From Kutzneria sp. CA-103260 (GTDB lineage Bacteria > Actinomycetota > Actinomycetes > Mycobacteriales > Pseudonocardiaceae), in contig NZ_CP073318.1 of assembly GCF_018263855.1 (NCBI RefSeq), forward strand, positions 10,044,001 to 10,108,000: 64,000 bases of DNA, written 5' to 3'. How positions within the stretch are numbered: the first letter of the stretch is position 1; each line of letters begins with the position of its first letter. The notes beneath the pieces were generated by a model. The model was not told the DNA's origin. It did no database searches and saw only the letters and a program-made list of their open reading frames with translations. This document shows, piece by piece, positions 50,376-58,589 of the stretch. Position numbers and translations under genes: made by a program.

Positions 50376-50888
50376 TCAGCCGACGAGCCGCGTGGCGGTG
50401 AAGCCGCCGCCGGTCTGCGGCGCGCCCACCGGCTTCTTGGTCACCTGGCCCTTGGGCAGCACGGTGAACGTGGCCGTCGCCTTGCCGGTCGAGGTCATGT
50501 TCGGGCCGTCAAGGCAGTCCACGCCGACCTTGTAGACGCCGGCCGGCACGTTCTGCACGGTGGCGTCGAAGCGCAGCACCTCGTCCTTGTCGCTGCTGCC
50601 GCTGAGCGTCGTGCCGTGCCGGGCGATGTCGAGCGCCGAGGTGGAGGGCAGCGACGGCGCCCAGCAGCGGACGTCGACGTGCACCGTGTCGCCGACACGG
50701 GCGGACTGCGGCGTCACCTTGATCCACAACGGGTTCTCGGCCGGCGCGGTCGTGGTCGTCGGCGCGGTGGTCGTGGTGCTGGCCGGCGCGGTGGTGGTGG
50801 CGGTGGTCGCCATTGCCGTCGGCGCCAGCAGGGCCCCCACGGCCCCGACCGCCACGACCGCGCCGACCAGCGTGCTCTTCTTCACCAT
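50376..50888 (-). CDS. Secreted Ig-like protein with Thr linker and GAPQTGGG tail lacking an anchor
   Basis: The protein has 170 residues. It has a signal peptide (AVVAVGAVGALLAPTAMAT), a Thr/Ala linker, then an Ig-like beta domain with two Cys (VDVRCWAPS, GVDCLDGPN). The end is KKPVGAPQTGGGFTATRLVG: the same GAPQTGG motif as the sortase-linked protein, but followed by only eight residues and no membrane helix. Either the motif is a free-protein feature or the anchor has been lost. Confidence 0.75.
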   Translation of the reverse strand: MVKKSTLVGAVVAVGAVGALLAPTAMATTATTTAPASTTTTAPTTTTAPAENPLWIKVTPQSARVGDTVHVDVRCWAPSLPSTSALDIARHGTTLSGSSDKDEVLRFDATVQNVPAGVYKVGVDCLDGPNMTSTGKATATFTVLPKGQVTKKPVGAPQTGGGFTATRLVG

Positions 50889-50974
50889 GGTTTGTCCCCC
50901 GACAGGTAGTGAATTGCTTCTGTGCTAAGGAGACGTGGGCGGCATATGTGAGGTTGCCCCGCGAACCGGCGAAA

Positions 50975-51478
50975 TCAGTCGCCGAAGTCGCCGGCGGCCT
51001 TGCGCACCTTGGCCAGCAGGTCGGTCAGCTGCTCGGTCTGCCGGTCGGTCAGCCCGCGCAGGCCGAGGTTGACCTCGACCACCGCCTTGGTCGCCGTCTC
51101 GCACAGCTCGCGGCCGGCCGCGCTGATCTCCACCAGGGTGGTGCGCCGGTCCGACGGGTGCGGGGTCCGCTTGACCAGACCGTCGGCCTCCAGTCGGTCC
51201 ACGATGTTGGTGACGCTGGTCGGGTGCAGCTGCAGCCGTTCGCCCATCACCCGCATCGGCAGGCTGCCCCGTCGCGAGAACGTCAACAGCACCAATGCCT
51301 CGAACCGGGCGAAGGTCAGCCCGTGCGGCCGCAGCGCCGCGTCCACCGTGGACTGGAGGATCTGCTGCACCCGCATCACGCTGGTGACCGCTGCCATCGC
51401 CCCGGACGGGCCGACCCGCTCCTCCCAGGTGCCCGCGGCGCGGGCGATCGGGTCGAACGGCAACGGTTGGTTGGCCAT
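50975..51478 (-). CDS. MarR family transcriptional regulator
   Basis: The protein has 167 residues. The winged helix is clear: LTFARFEALVLLTFSRRGSL, MRVMGERLQLHPTSVTNIVDRLEADGLVKR and the wing HPSDRRTTLVEI. Ligand and targets are unknown. It is divergent from the thiamine-binding gene, 99 bases away, which makes that operon a plausible target. Confidence 0.9.
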   Translation of the reverse strand: MANQPLPFDPIARAAGTWEERVGPSGAMAAVTSVMRVQQILQSTVDAALRPHGLTFARFEALVLLTFSRRGSLPMRVMGERLQLHPTSVTNIVDRLEADGLVKRTPHPSDRRTTLVEISAAGRELCETATKAVVEVNLGLRGLTDRQTEQLTDLLAKVRKAAGDFGD

Positions 51479-51577
51479 GGCTGTCGACGCTAGCAGTTCG
51501 GGCGGCGGTGATCACGGCTTGTTGCCGGACCGCCGCGTTGCGGGTTGACTGACCGGCATCCATGACAGGGAGGGCCG

Positions 51578-51874
51578 ATGCTGGTCGCGTTCAGTGTGTC
51601 GCCGCTCGGTGGCGAGTCCGACAGCGTCGCGGAGGCGGTCGCCGACGCCGTGCGGGTGGTCCGGGAGTCCGGGCTGCCCAACGAGACCACCAGCATGTTC
51701 ACCACCATCGAAGGCGATGACTGGGACGAGCTGATGGACGTGGTCAAGCGGGCCGTGCGGGCCGTGCAGGCGCACGCGCCGAGGGTTTCGCTGGTGCTCA
51801 AGGCGGATATCCGCCCCGGACACACTGATCAGCTACACGCGAAGGTGGAACGGGTGGAGAGCTATCTGTCATGA
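51578..51874 (+). CDS. Thiamine-binding family protein (MTH1187/YkoF-like, DUF77)
   Basis: The protein has 98 residues. It has the single-domain ferredoxin-like fold of the MTH1187/YqgV family: MLVAFSVSPLGGESDSVAEAV, TTSMFTTIEGDDWDELM, RVSLVLKADIRPG. Members form tetramers and some bind thiamine. Its stop overlaps the next start by four bases (ATGA). Confidence 0.88.
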   Translation: MLVAFSVSPLGGESDSVAEAVADAVRVVRESGLPNETTSMFTTIEGDDWDELMDVVKRAVRAVQAHAPRVSLVLKADIRPGHTDQLHAKVERVESYLS

Positions 51875-52740
51875 GCGCGCGGCGGATGTGGAAGCTGTAC
51901 GAGCCCTACCACGGCGTCACCTATTTCGCGCCGGAGGCGCGGGCCGCGACCGACGCGCTGGGCTGTCGCGGCGGCTGGATGGGCTACTTCGGGCTGCGGG
52001 CCGCCCCGCTCGGCCCGGTGTCGCCGGAGATCATCGCCGCCATCTTCTACAACTTCAAGCTGGAACGGGTCGCCCGGTCCATCCCGACCGCGTGGACCAT
52101 CGCCACTCCTGAGCAGTTCCTGGAAGCCCGGCTGGCTGGTGTGGACGCCGGTCTGCGGGCGATCCTCGGGGACGACGTCCTGAGCGACGACATGATCGAG
52201 GCCTCGCAGCTGGCCCAGCGGGCCGCGCTCGCCACCCCGATCGGCGGCCGGCCGCTGGCCGCCGCCAACGTGGCGCTGCCGTGGCCTGACCCGCCGCATC
52301 TGGTGCTGTGGCACGCCACCACCATCCTGCGTGAGTCCCGTGGCGACGGCCATGTCTCCGCGCTGGTGGCCGCCGGCCTCGATCCCGTCGAGACGCTCGT
52401 CGCGTTCGCCGCTGACCGGGACACCGCCGACCAGGAGGGCTGGGAGCACTGGCGCGGCTGGAACCTCGACGACTGGGCCGCCGCCCAGCGCCGGCTGCGC
52501 GAACGTGGGCTGCTGGACAAGGAGAACCGCATCACCGCCGACGGCTCCCGCGCCCGGCACGACGTCGAGACCCGCACCGACGACGCCGCCGAGCTGCCGT
52601 GGCAGGTGCTCGGCAACGCCGGCACCGAGCGGCTGGCTGTGCTGATGACCGGTTTCCTGCGCCGGATCGTCGCCGCCGGCGTCGGCGTGATCAAGCCGCA
52701 CCCGATGGCCCTGGACCTGGCCGCGATCGCGGAGGAGTGA
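51871..52740 (+). CDS. SCO6745-like actinobacterial protein (HTH-like C-terminus)
   Basis: The protein has 289 residues. It matches the SCO6745 family by its start (RMWKLYEPYHGVTYFAPEAR), GGWMGYFGLRAAPLGPVSPEI and VLWHATTILRESRGDGHVSALVAAG. The C-terminal part (WAAAQRRLRERGLLDKENRITADG) looks like a winged-helix module of the MarR type. The function is not known. It is coupled to the thiamine-binding gene and to the NTF2-like gene 2 bases downstream. Confidence 0.85.
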   Translation: MSARRMWKLYEPYHGVTYFAPEARAATDALGCRGGWMGYFGLRAAPLGPVSPEIIAAIFYNFKLERVARSIPTAWTIATPEQFLEARLAGVDAGLRAILGDDVLSDDMIEASQLAQRAALATPIGGRPLAAANVALPWPDPPHLVLWHATTILRESRGDGHVSALVAAGLDPVETLVAFAADRDTADQEGWEHWRGWNLDDWAAAQRRLRERGLLDKENRITADGSRARHDVETRTDDAAELPWQVLGNAGTERLAVLMTGFLRRIVAAGVGVIKPHPMALDLAAIAEE

Positions 52741-52742
52741 CC

Positions 52743-53093
52743 GTGGAGCGGCAGTTCGCCGAGAGGTTCGCGACCGAGTGGGTCGAGGCGTGGAACGCGC
52801 ACGATCTCGACCGGCTCCTGGCGCATTTCGCCGACGACGTCGAGTGGAGCTCGCCGCTGGTGGCCTCGTTCACCGGCGACGAGTCCGGCGTCCTGCACGG
52901 CAAGCCGGCGCTGCGGGCGTACTACGCCGAGGGCCTGCGCCGGATCCCCGACCTCCATTTCGAGGTGCTCGGCGTGCGGGCCGGCGTGGCGGTGCTGGTG
53001 ATCAACTATCGGAACCAGGCCGGCGGCGAGGTCAGCGAGGTGCTCCGCCTCCGCGACGGCCTGGTCGTCGAGGGCCACGGCACCTACGCCTGA
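52743..53093 (+). CDS. SnoaL/NTF2-like protein
   Basis: The protein has 116 residues and starts at GTG. NTF2-like features are FATEWVEAWNAHDLDRLLAHFADDVEWSS and the later GVRAGVAVLVINYRN. Small proteins of this fold act as isomerases, cyclases or ligand-binding partners. It is the last gene of the three-gene run and is followed by a strong hairpin terminator. Confidence 0.85.
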   Translation: MERQFAERFATEWVEAWNAHDLDRLLAHFADDVEWSSPLVASFTGDESGVLHGKPALRAYYAEGLRRIPDLHFEVLGVRAGVAVLVINYRNQAGGEVSEVLRLRDGLVVEGHGTYA

Positions 53094-53101
53094 TGCTGAG
53101 T

Positions 53102-53144
53102 GAAAGGACCATTCCTGACGTTGGACGAGAGGAATGGTCCTTTC
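53102..53144. terminator. 15-bp stem terminator shared by converging genes
   Basis: GAAAGGACCATTCCT (53102-53116) is repeated exactly inverted at 53130-53144 with a 13-base loop. It lies between the NTF2-like gene and the MFS gene that converge. The AGGAATGGTCCTTTC sequence may recur as a genomic terminator type in this family of actinobacteria (impression, not checked). Confidence 0.8.
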
Positions 53145-53182
53145 CAAGCACTCGGGGCTTGACACTGTGGGACTCGCGGGGT

Positions 53183-54505
53183 TCAGGGGGAGATTTCCTC
53201 CAGGGTGCGGCCGCGGGTCTCCTCGGACAGGAAGGCGGTGACGGCGGCGGCCAGCATGGCCACGCCGAGCACGAGGAACGCCGAGGGCAGGCCGAGGCCG
53301 GCGGCGAACGCCCCGACCACCAGCGGGCCGGCGATCACGCCCAGGCGGTTCCACACACCGCCGAGGCTGGCCCCGGCGGCACGCATGGGCGTGGGATAGA
53401 GCTCGGGGGCGTAGAGATACAGCCCGAGGTTGACGCCGAACACGAAGAGCGCGCCGACGGCCGACAACACCAGCAGCTCCAGGGCGGAGTTCGCGCCCAG
53501 CAGGGCCAGGACGCCGAAGGTCACCGCGGCCAGGGCGCTGCCGCCGGCCAGGCAGGCGCGCCGGCCGATGCGGTCGACCAGCAGGGCCACGGCCACGGCG
53601 CCGATCAGCCCGGCCACCGAGGTCGCCACGCTGTACGCCAGCGCCGTCGACACCGGTAAGTCGAAAGCACTGGTGTAGATGGTCGGCAGCCAGGTGGCGA
53701 TGCCGTAGTTGGCGAAGTAGCTAAGCAGCCACAGCAGGCCGACGATCACGGTGCGCCGCAGGTAGCGGCGGCGCACCGAGGGGGCCCGGGTGATGGCCAC
53801 GACCGGCGGCAGCGGCCGGCCAGTGGAGCGCTGCACGGCCCGTTCGATCCGCTCCATCACGCCCATGGCCCGCTCGCCCCGTCCGGAGGCGGCCAGCCAG
53901 CGCGGCGACTCGGGCACCCAGCGCAGGATCGGCCCGACCAACAGAGCGGGCAGCACCCCGATGCCGTACACCCAGCGCCAGCCGAGCGCCGGCACGACCC
54001 ACGCGGCCACCACCGCCACCGCGGTCAGGCCGGCCGGGAACACCAGTTCGTACAGCAGCACGAAACGGCCACGCTGCTCGGACTGGGCCAGCTCGCCGAT
54101 GTAGGTCGCGGCCGCCGGCACCTCGCCGCCGATGCCCAGTCCCTGCACGAAGCGCAGCGCCACGAAGGACACGTAGCCCGGCGAGATGGCCAGCCCCACG
54201 CAGGACAGGGCGGTCACCGCCAGCGAGATCACCACCACGTTGACCCGGCCGACCCGGTCGGCCAGCACCCCCGACACCAGCGCGCCGAGCAGCATGCCGA
54301 CCGAGCCGCTGGTGATGGCCAGCGCCTGCTGACCGCCGCTCAGGCCCCACTCGGCGCTCAGCGACGGCAGCGTGTACGCGATGGCCAGCTGGTCGAAGCC
54401 CTCGAAGAAGGTGACCGCGCCGATCAGCCAGCGAACCCGCAGGTGCCAGGCGGAGGCGGGCAGCCGCTCCAACCGGGCGGGGACGTCCTCGCCACCGGCG
54501 ACCAT
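53183..54505 (-). CDS. Major facilitator superfamily transporter (sugar/aromatic acid-type)
   Basis: The protein has 440 residues and 12 predicted helices. MFS signatures are the TM2-3 loop GVLADRVGRVNVVV and the later LVDRIGRRACLAGG, with TFFEGFDQLAIAYTLP at TM1, as in the AAHS/sugar porter group. WVPESPRWLAASGRGE follows TM6, characteristic of sugar-porter-like carriers. The start is the ATG after AGGGGG at 5 bases. Substrate unknown. Confidence 0.88.
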   Translation of the reverse strand: MVAGGEDVPARLERLPASAWHLRVRWLIGAVTFFEGFDQLAIAYTLPSLSAEWGLSGGQQALAITSGSVGMLLGALVSGVLADRVGRVNVVVISLAVTALSCVGLAISPGYVSFVALRFVQGLGIGGEVPAAATYIGELAQSEQRGRFVLLYELVFPAGLTAVAVVAAWVVPALGWRWVYGIGVLPALLVGPILRWVPESPRWLAASGRGERAMGVMERIERAVQRSTGRPLPPVVAITRAPSVRRRYLRRTVIVGLLWLLSYFANYGIATWLPTIYTSAFDLPVSTALAYSVATSVAGLIGAVAVALLVDRIGRRACLAGGSALAAVTFGVLALLGANSALELLVLSAVGALFVFGVNLGLYLYAPELYPTPMRAAGASLGGVWNRLGVIAGPLVVGAFAAGLGLPSAFLVLGVAMLAAAVTAFLSEETRGRTLEEISP

Positions 54506-54603
54506 GGCCACCCCCTGTGTCCCGACCGGTCACAATGTGTGGACAGTGTCCTGTCAGCCGGACTCGTGGGCAACCGTCGCCCGGTTCGTGCCAGGATGGA
54601 ACC

Positions 54604-55569
54604 GTGACAAGGCCAAATCCCCGCCAGAGCGCAGCTCTGTCCGCGGCGCTGTCCGGCGCCGTCGACCTGTCCGGTCTGAAGGCGAAGGCCGACGCGGTGA
54701 GCCGGCAGCCGGCCCCGTCCGCGGCCCCCGCCGGCGGCGGCGAACAGCCCGCCGGCGACTTCGTTTTCGCCGTCACCGAGGCCAGCTTCCAGACCGACGT
54801 GGTCGAGCGGTCCATGCAGGTCCCGGTGATCGTGGACCTGTGGGCCGAGTGGTGCGGGCCGTGCAAGCAGCTGTCCCCGGTGCTGGAGCGGCTGGCCCAG
54901 GCCGCCGGCGGCTCTTGGGTGCTGGCCACCGTCGACGTGGACACCAACCCGCGCATCGCTCAGCTGTTCGGCGTGCAGTCCATCCCGACCATCGTGGCCA
55001 TCGCGGGCGGCCAGCCGATCGACGCCTTCGCCGGCGCGCTGCCCGAGCCGGAGATCCGCAAGTGGCTGGACTCCCTGCTGGACGCGCTGCGCGACAAGCT
55101 GCCCGGCATCCGGGTGGCCGAGCAGGGCGCCACCGCCGGCGAGCCGTACGAGGAGCCCGAGGACCCGCGGTTCACCGCTGCCGAGGACGCCTTCGAGCAG
55201 GGTGACTACGACGCCGCCGAGGCCGCTTACCAGGAGATCCTCGACGCCGAGCCGGCCAACGCCGACGCCAAGGCCGCGCTGGCCCAGGTCCGCTTCACCG
55301 CCCGGGCCGAGGCCGCCGACCCGTCCTCGGTGGCCGCCGCCGACAGCGACCCGGACAACGTCGAGGCCCAGCTGACCGCCGCCGACGCGCAGATCGCCGC
55401 CAACCAGGTGGAGGCCGCTTTCACCCGACTGGTGGACACCGTGCGCCGCACCTTCGGCGAGGACCGGGACCGGGTGCGCCAGCACCTGGTCGGCCTGTTC
55501 GAGCTGTTCCCGAGCGACGACCCCCGGGTCGCCGCCGCCCGCCGCAACCTGGCCAGCGCCCTGTTCTAA
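54604..55569 (+). CDS. Thioredoxin-TPR co-chaperone (YbbN/CnoX-like)
   Basis: The protein has 321 residues. The thioredoxin domain (about 60-165) keeps the active WAEWCGPCKQL, followed by TPR-like helices (FTAAEDAFEQGDYDAAEAAYQEI onward) to DDPRVAAARRNLASALF. In E. coli the YbbN/CnoX relative works as a holdase and redox-protective partner for chaperones; here the CGPC site is intact, so a reductase role is also possible. Starts at GTG. It converges with the LGFP-FN3 gene and their stops overlap by 4 bases. Confidence 0.92.
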   Translation: MTRPNPRQSAALSAALSGAVDLSGLKAKADAVSRQPAPSAAPAGGGEQPAGDFVFAVTEASFQTDVVERSMQVPVIVDLWAEWCGPCKQLSPVLERLAQAAGGSWVLATVDVDTNPRIAQLFGVQSIPTIVAIAGGQPIDAFAGALPEPEIRKWLDSLLDALRDKLPGIRVAEQGATAGEPYEEPEDPRFTAAEDAFEQGDYDAAEAAYQEILDAEPANADAKAALAQVRFTARAEAADPSSVAAADSDPDNVEAQLTAADAQIAANQVEAAFTRLVDTVRRTFGEDRDRVRQHLVGLFELFPSDDPRVAAARRNLASALF

Positions 55570-56573
55570 CGGGTGGTGGTCACGGCCACCGAGTTGGAGT
55601 TCCGGGTGCAGGTCGACCGGGCCAGGAAGTGCTTCTGACAGGCCTGCACCCGGAAGCCGTAGGTCACGCCGGGCACTGGGTCAGGCAGGACGAAGTGCGG
55701 GGCCGCCGTCTCGTAGCTGGTGGTGCCGCGCTGGCCGATCACCCAGTAGCTGACGTTGAACGCGTCGGCCCTGGTCGGGTATCGCCAGGTCAGCTGGATG
55801 GTCCCGTCGGGCTGCTGGCTCGCGCTCGTGATGCACGGCCGGCTCGGATCCGTGCAGGCTTCGGGCTTGGCCACCGGCTGGTACCGGCCGGGTTCGACGT
55901 CCGGCGGCTGGTCGGGGCGTTCCAGAATGTATCCCCGGGCGAAGTTGATGTAGGTGGCGTCGCCGTCCAGCCGGTCGGAGTCCACCGGCTGGCCGAGCGT
56001 GTCGTGGTACCGCAGCCAGGCGTCGCGCATGGCCGGAGGCATCGAGATGTCCGCGCCGAGAACCGGGAACCAGTACAGGTAGGTGCCGTTGGCCTCCTTG
56101 ATCCAGGCGGTGCCGTCCTTCTCGGTGACGGGGTAGTCCATGGCACACAGGCCGACGCCGGCGGCGGCGACCCCGCTGTTCTTGGCCATCGCGTAGAAGC
56201 GGGGGTCGGTCGGCTGGATCCGGCAGTTCACGTCGTCGGCGGTCGTCACGGCGGCGGACTGCAGGAACAGCGCCAGGGCGGCGACGGCCAGCAGGACCGC
56301 CACGGTCAGTTGCAACTTGCGTATCACCACCGACTCCGGCCGGGCGTGCTCGCCGGCCGGCCCGGCGATCACCCGGGCCCATCGGGTCTGCCGCCAAGTG
56401 ATCACCGCCGTCACGGCGAACGCCAACAGCACCGTGAACAGCACGGCCACGGTGGCGTCGCGGATCTCGGTCAGCAGGCCGGTCTCCGCGATGACCACCA
56501 CCAGCAGCGCGGCGCCGGCCGCCGCGGCCGCCCGGGCGGCCCGCCACCACCAGGGCGCGAGCAGGACCTGCAT
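55566..56573 (-). CDS. Membrane-anchored LGFP-repeat and FN3 domain envelope protein
   Basis: The protein has about 335 residues. It has N-terminal hydrophobic segments (AALLVVVIAETGLLTEIR, VLFTVLLAFAVTAVITW, LTVAVLLAVAALALFLQ), then an extracellular part. An LGFP-type repeat (WLRYHDTLGQPVDSDRLDG and YINFARGYILE) suggests cell-wall association, and a fibronectin type III domain closes the protein (GTIQLTWRYPTRADAFNVSY). The start at MQVLLAPWWW has a weak ribosome site and may lie further upstream. It diverges from the histidine kinase gene. Confidence 0.75.
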   Translation of the reverse strand: MQVLLAPWWWRAARAAAAAGAALLVVVIAETGLLTEIRDATVAVLFTVLLAFAVTAVITWRQTRWARVIAGPAGEHARPESVVIRKLQLTVAVLLAVAALALFLQSAAVTTADDVNCRIQPTDPRFYAMAKNSGVAAAGVGLCAMDYPVTEKDGTAWIKEANGTYLYWFPVLGADISMPPAMRDAWLRYHDTLGQPVDSDRLDGDATYINFARGYILERPDQPPDVEPGRYQPVAKPEACTDPSRPCITSASQQPDGTIQLTWRYPTRADAFNVSYWVIGQRGTTSYETAAPHFVLPDPVPGVTYGFRVQACQKHFLARSTCTRNSNSVAVTTTR

Positions 56574-56778
56574 CGCCCAGGCGCGACCGACTTCGTCGCC
56601 CAAACCGGTTCCGCCGTACCTGGCCCGCCCCAGCACGTCCCGGCGGCCACGAAATCCGAGTTGCCACCAAGCAACCTGGACGCCGACTATGTCGGTAAGT
56701 TCCCCCGTCCTCACGTGTATCCACGGTAGGGCTCGATGCTCCAGAGTAGGTAGGAAAACCGGCGATGGGGGTCGTCGC

Positions 56779-57954
56779 ATGGCCGACGGTGGCGTGACGC
56801 GGGCCCACCCCGCGCCGATGCTGCTGATTCTCAGTTTCCGGTGGCTCACCGTCGGGTGGACCGCCGTCGTCGCGCTGCTCAGCGGGCAGGTGCTGGAGCA
56901 GCGGGTCGCGCTGGCCGTGCTGACCCTGGGCGCGATGCTGGGCTGGACCGCCTGGCTGACCGTGGCCGCCGTGCGCCGCACCGACCGCGTGCTGGCCGTG
57001 GACCTGCTGCTGGCGATCCTGGTGCTGCTGGTCTCCGGCTGGATCGGGCCGCAGGGCCAGCTGCTGACCGATCACCCCACCTTCGCCGGGGCCTATCCGA
57101 TGGCCGCGATCGCCGCCTGGGCCACCGTCCACGGCGTGCGGGGCGGCGTGTTCGCCGGCGTCGCCGTCGCGTTGTGCCTGCCGGTGAGCTACTACCTCAA
57201 CGGCTCCTCGCTGTTCGACGCCGGCTTCCTGGACCAGCTGAGCCTGGTCGGCAGCGCGCTGGCCTACGTCGTGCTCGGCGGCGCGGTCGGCATCGCCACC
57301 AGCCAGTTCGAGCGGGTCTCGCTGCGGCTGGCCGAGGGCCGGGCCGTGGTGGCCGGCCTGCGGGAACGGGAGCGGATCGCCGCCCACATCCACGACGACG
57401 TGCTGCAGCGCCTCGGCCAGATCCGCAAGCTCGGCGGCGACCTCGCCGACCGCGGCAACGTCACCCGGGCCGAGCTGCGGGGCCTGATGGCCGACGTGGG
57501 CCGGCAGGAGGCCAGCCTGCGCCGGCTGGTGCTGGCCGAGCAGGACAGCACTCCGGCCGGTGCCCGGTCCCTGGTCGAGGCCATCGCCGAGGTGGCCGGC
57601 GGCTACCACCAGTGGCCGGTCCGGCTGGTCGACAGCGGCCACATCTCGGTGCCGGCCGAGGTCGCCACCGAGCTGGCGGCCGCGGTCAACGAACTGCTCG
57701 GCAACGTGGTCAAGCACGCCTCGGCCGAGCACGTCTGGATCTCGGTGCTGGACGACGGCGCCGTCATCACGGTCGACGTGCGGGACGACGGCGTCGGCTT
57801 CGAGTACCACGAGTCCGACCTGACCGCCTCCGGCCGGCTCGGGCTCTCGGTCAGCGTCCGCGCCCGGCTGGAGCGGCTGGGCGGCAGCGTCACCATCCGG
57901 AGCCGCCCCGGTCGGGGGACCGAGGTGCGGCTGGAACTGAGGAGTGGACCGTGA
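56779..57954 (+). CDS. NarL-type sensor histidine kinase
   Basis: The protein has 391 residues. About five or six membrane helices cover residues 15-180 with no extracellular domain (RWLTVGWTAVVALLSGQVL to ALAYVVLGGAVGIAT). The HisKA_3 phosphoacceptor is in IAAHIHDDVLQRLGQI. The HATPase domain has NELLGNVVKHASAEHVW and VRDDGVGF. The stop overlaps the response regulator GTG by four bases. The stimulus is unknown; the adjacent LGFP-FN3 gene may be a target. Confidence 0.9.
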   Translation: MADGGVTRAHPAPMLLILSFRWLTVGWTAVVALLSGQVLEQRVALAVLTLGAMLGWTAWLTVAAVRRTDRVLAVDLLLAILVLLVSGWIGPQGQLLTDHPTFAGAYPMAAIAAWATVHGVRGGVFAGVAVALCLPVSYYLNGSSLFDAGFLDQLSLVGSALAYVVLGGAVGIATSQFERVSLRLAEGRAVVAGLRERERIAAHIHDDVLQRLGQIRKLGGDLADRGNVTRAELRGLMADVGRQEASLRRLVLAEQDSTPAGARSLVEAIAEVAGGYHQWPVRLVDSGHISVPAEVATELAAAVNELLGNVVKHASAEHVWISVLDDGAVITVDVRDDGVGFEYHESDLTASGRLGLSVSVRARLERLGGSVTIRSRPGRGTEVRLELRSGP

Positions 57955-58589
57955 CAACAGCACCGATGACCTCGACCGTTCGTGTCCTCGTGGTCGAGGA
58001 CCACCCCGTGACCAGGGCCGGCATCCGGGCCAGCCTGGACCAGCACCCCGGCCTGACCGTGGTCGGCGAGGCCGACAACCAGGCCATGGCCTGCCGCGTG
58101 CTCGACGTGGAACTCGTCCACGTGGTGCTGGTGGACCTGCGACTAGGCGACGAACAGGGCATGGACCTGATCGAGCATCTGGCCCGCGTCCGACCCCAGG
58201 CCAGAGTGCTCGTGCTGTCCCAGGCCTCACCGGGCGAGGTGCTGGCCGCGCTGAAGGCCGGCGCGCACGGCTACGTGAGCAAATCGGCGACCACCGCCGA
58301 GCTCACCGCCGCGGTGCTGGCCGTGCTGGACGGCCCGGTGCTGCCGCCCGAGCTCGCCGCCCGGCTGGTCGGCGAGTTCCAGCACCGCTCGGCGCTGACC
58401 AGCCGGGAGCGCGAGGTGCTGGGCTGCCTGGCCCGCGGCTACGACAACCGGGAGATCGCCGAGGAGCTCGGCGTCGCCGTCCGCACCGTCAACCGGCACC
58501 TAGAGAACATCCGGGAGAAGCTGGGCAGCCGGCGGCGCTCGGAGCTGATCCGGCTGGCCCGCGAGTGGGACTGGAACGCCTCGGCCTGA
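57951..58589 (+). CDS. NarL/FixJ-type response regulator
   Basis: The protein has 212 residues. The receiver domain has the acidic pair in VLVVEDHPVT and the phosphoacceptor Asp62 in VVLVDLRLG, with Thr/Ser and Lys in VLSQAS and YVSKSA. The C-terminal LuxR HTH is SREREVLGCLARGYDNREIAEELGVAVRTVNRHLENI. It starts at GTG after GGAG and overlaps the kinase by four bases, so it is the cognate partner. Confidence 0.92.
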   Translation: MTTAPMTSTVRVLVVEDHPVTRAGIRASLDQHPGLTVVGEADNQAMACRVLDVELVHVVLVDLRLGDEQGMDLIEHLARVRPQARVLVLSQASPGEVLAALKAGAHGYVSKSATTAELTAAVLAVLDGPVLPPELAARLVGEFQHRSALTSREREVLGCLARGYDNREIAEELGVAVRTVNRHLENIREKLGSRRRSELIRLAREWDWNASA

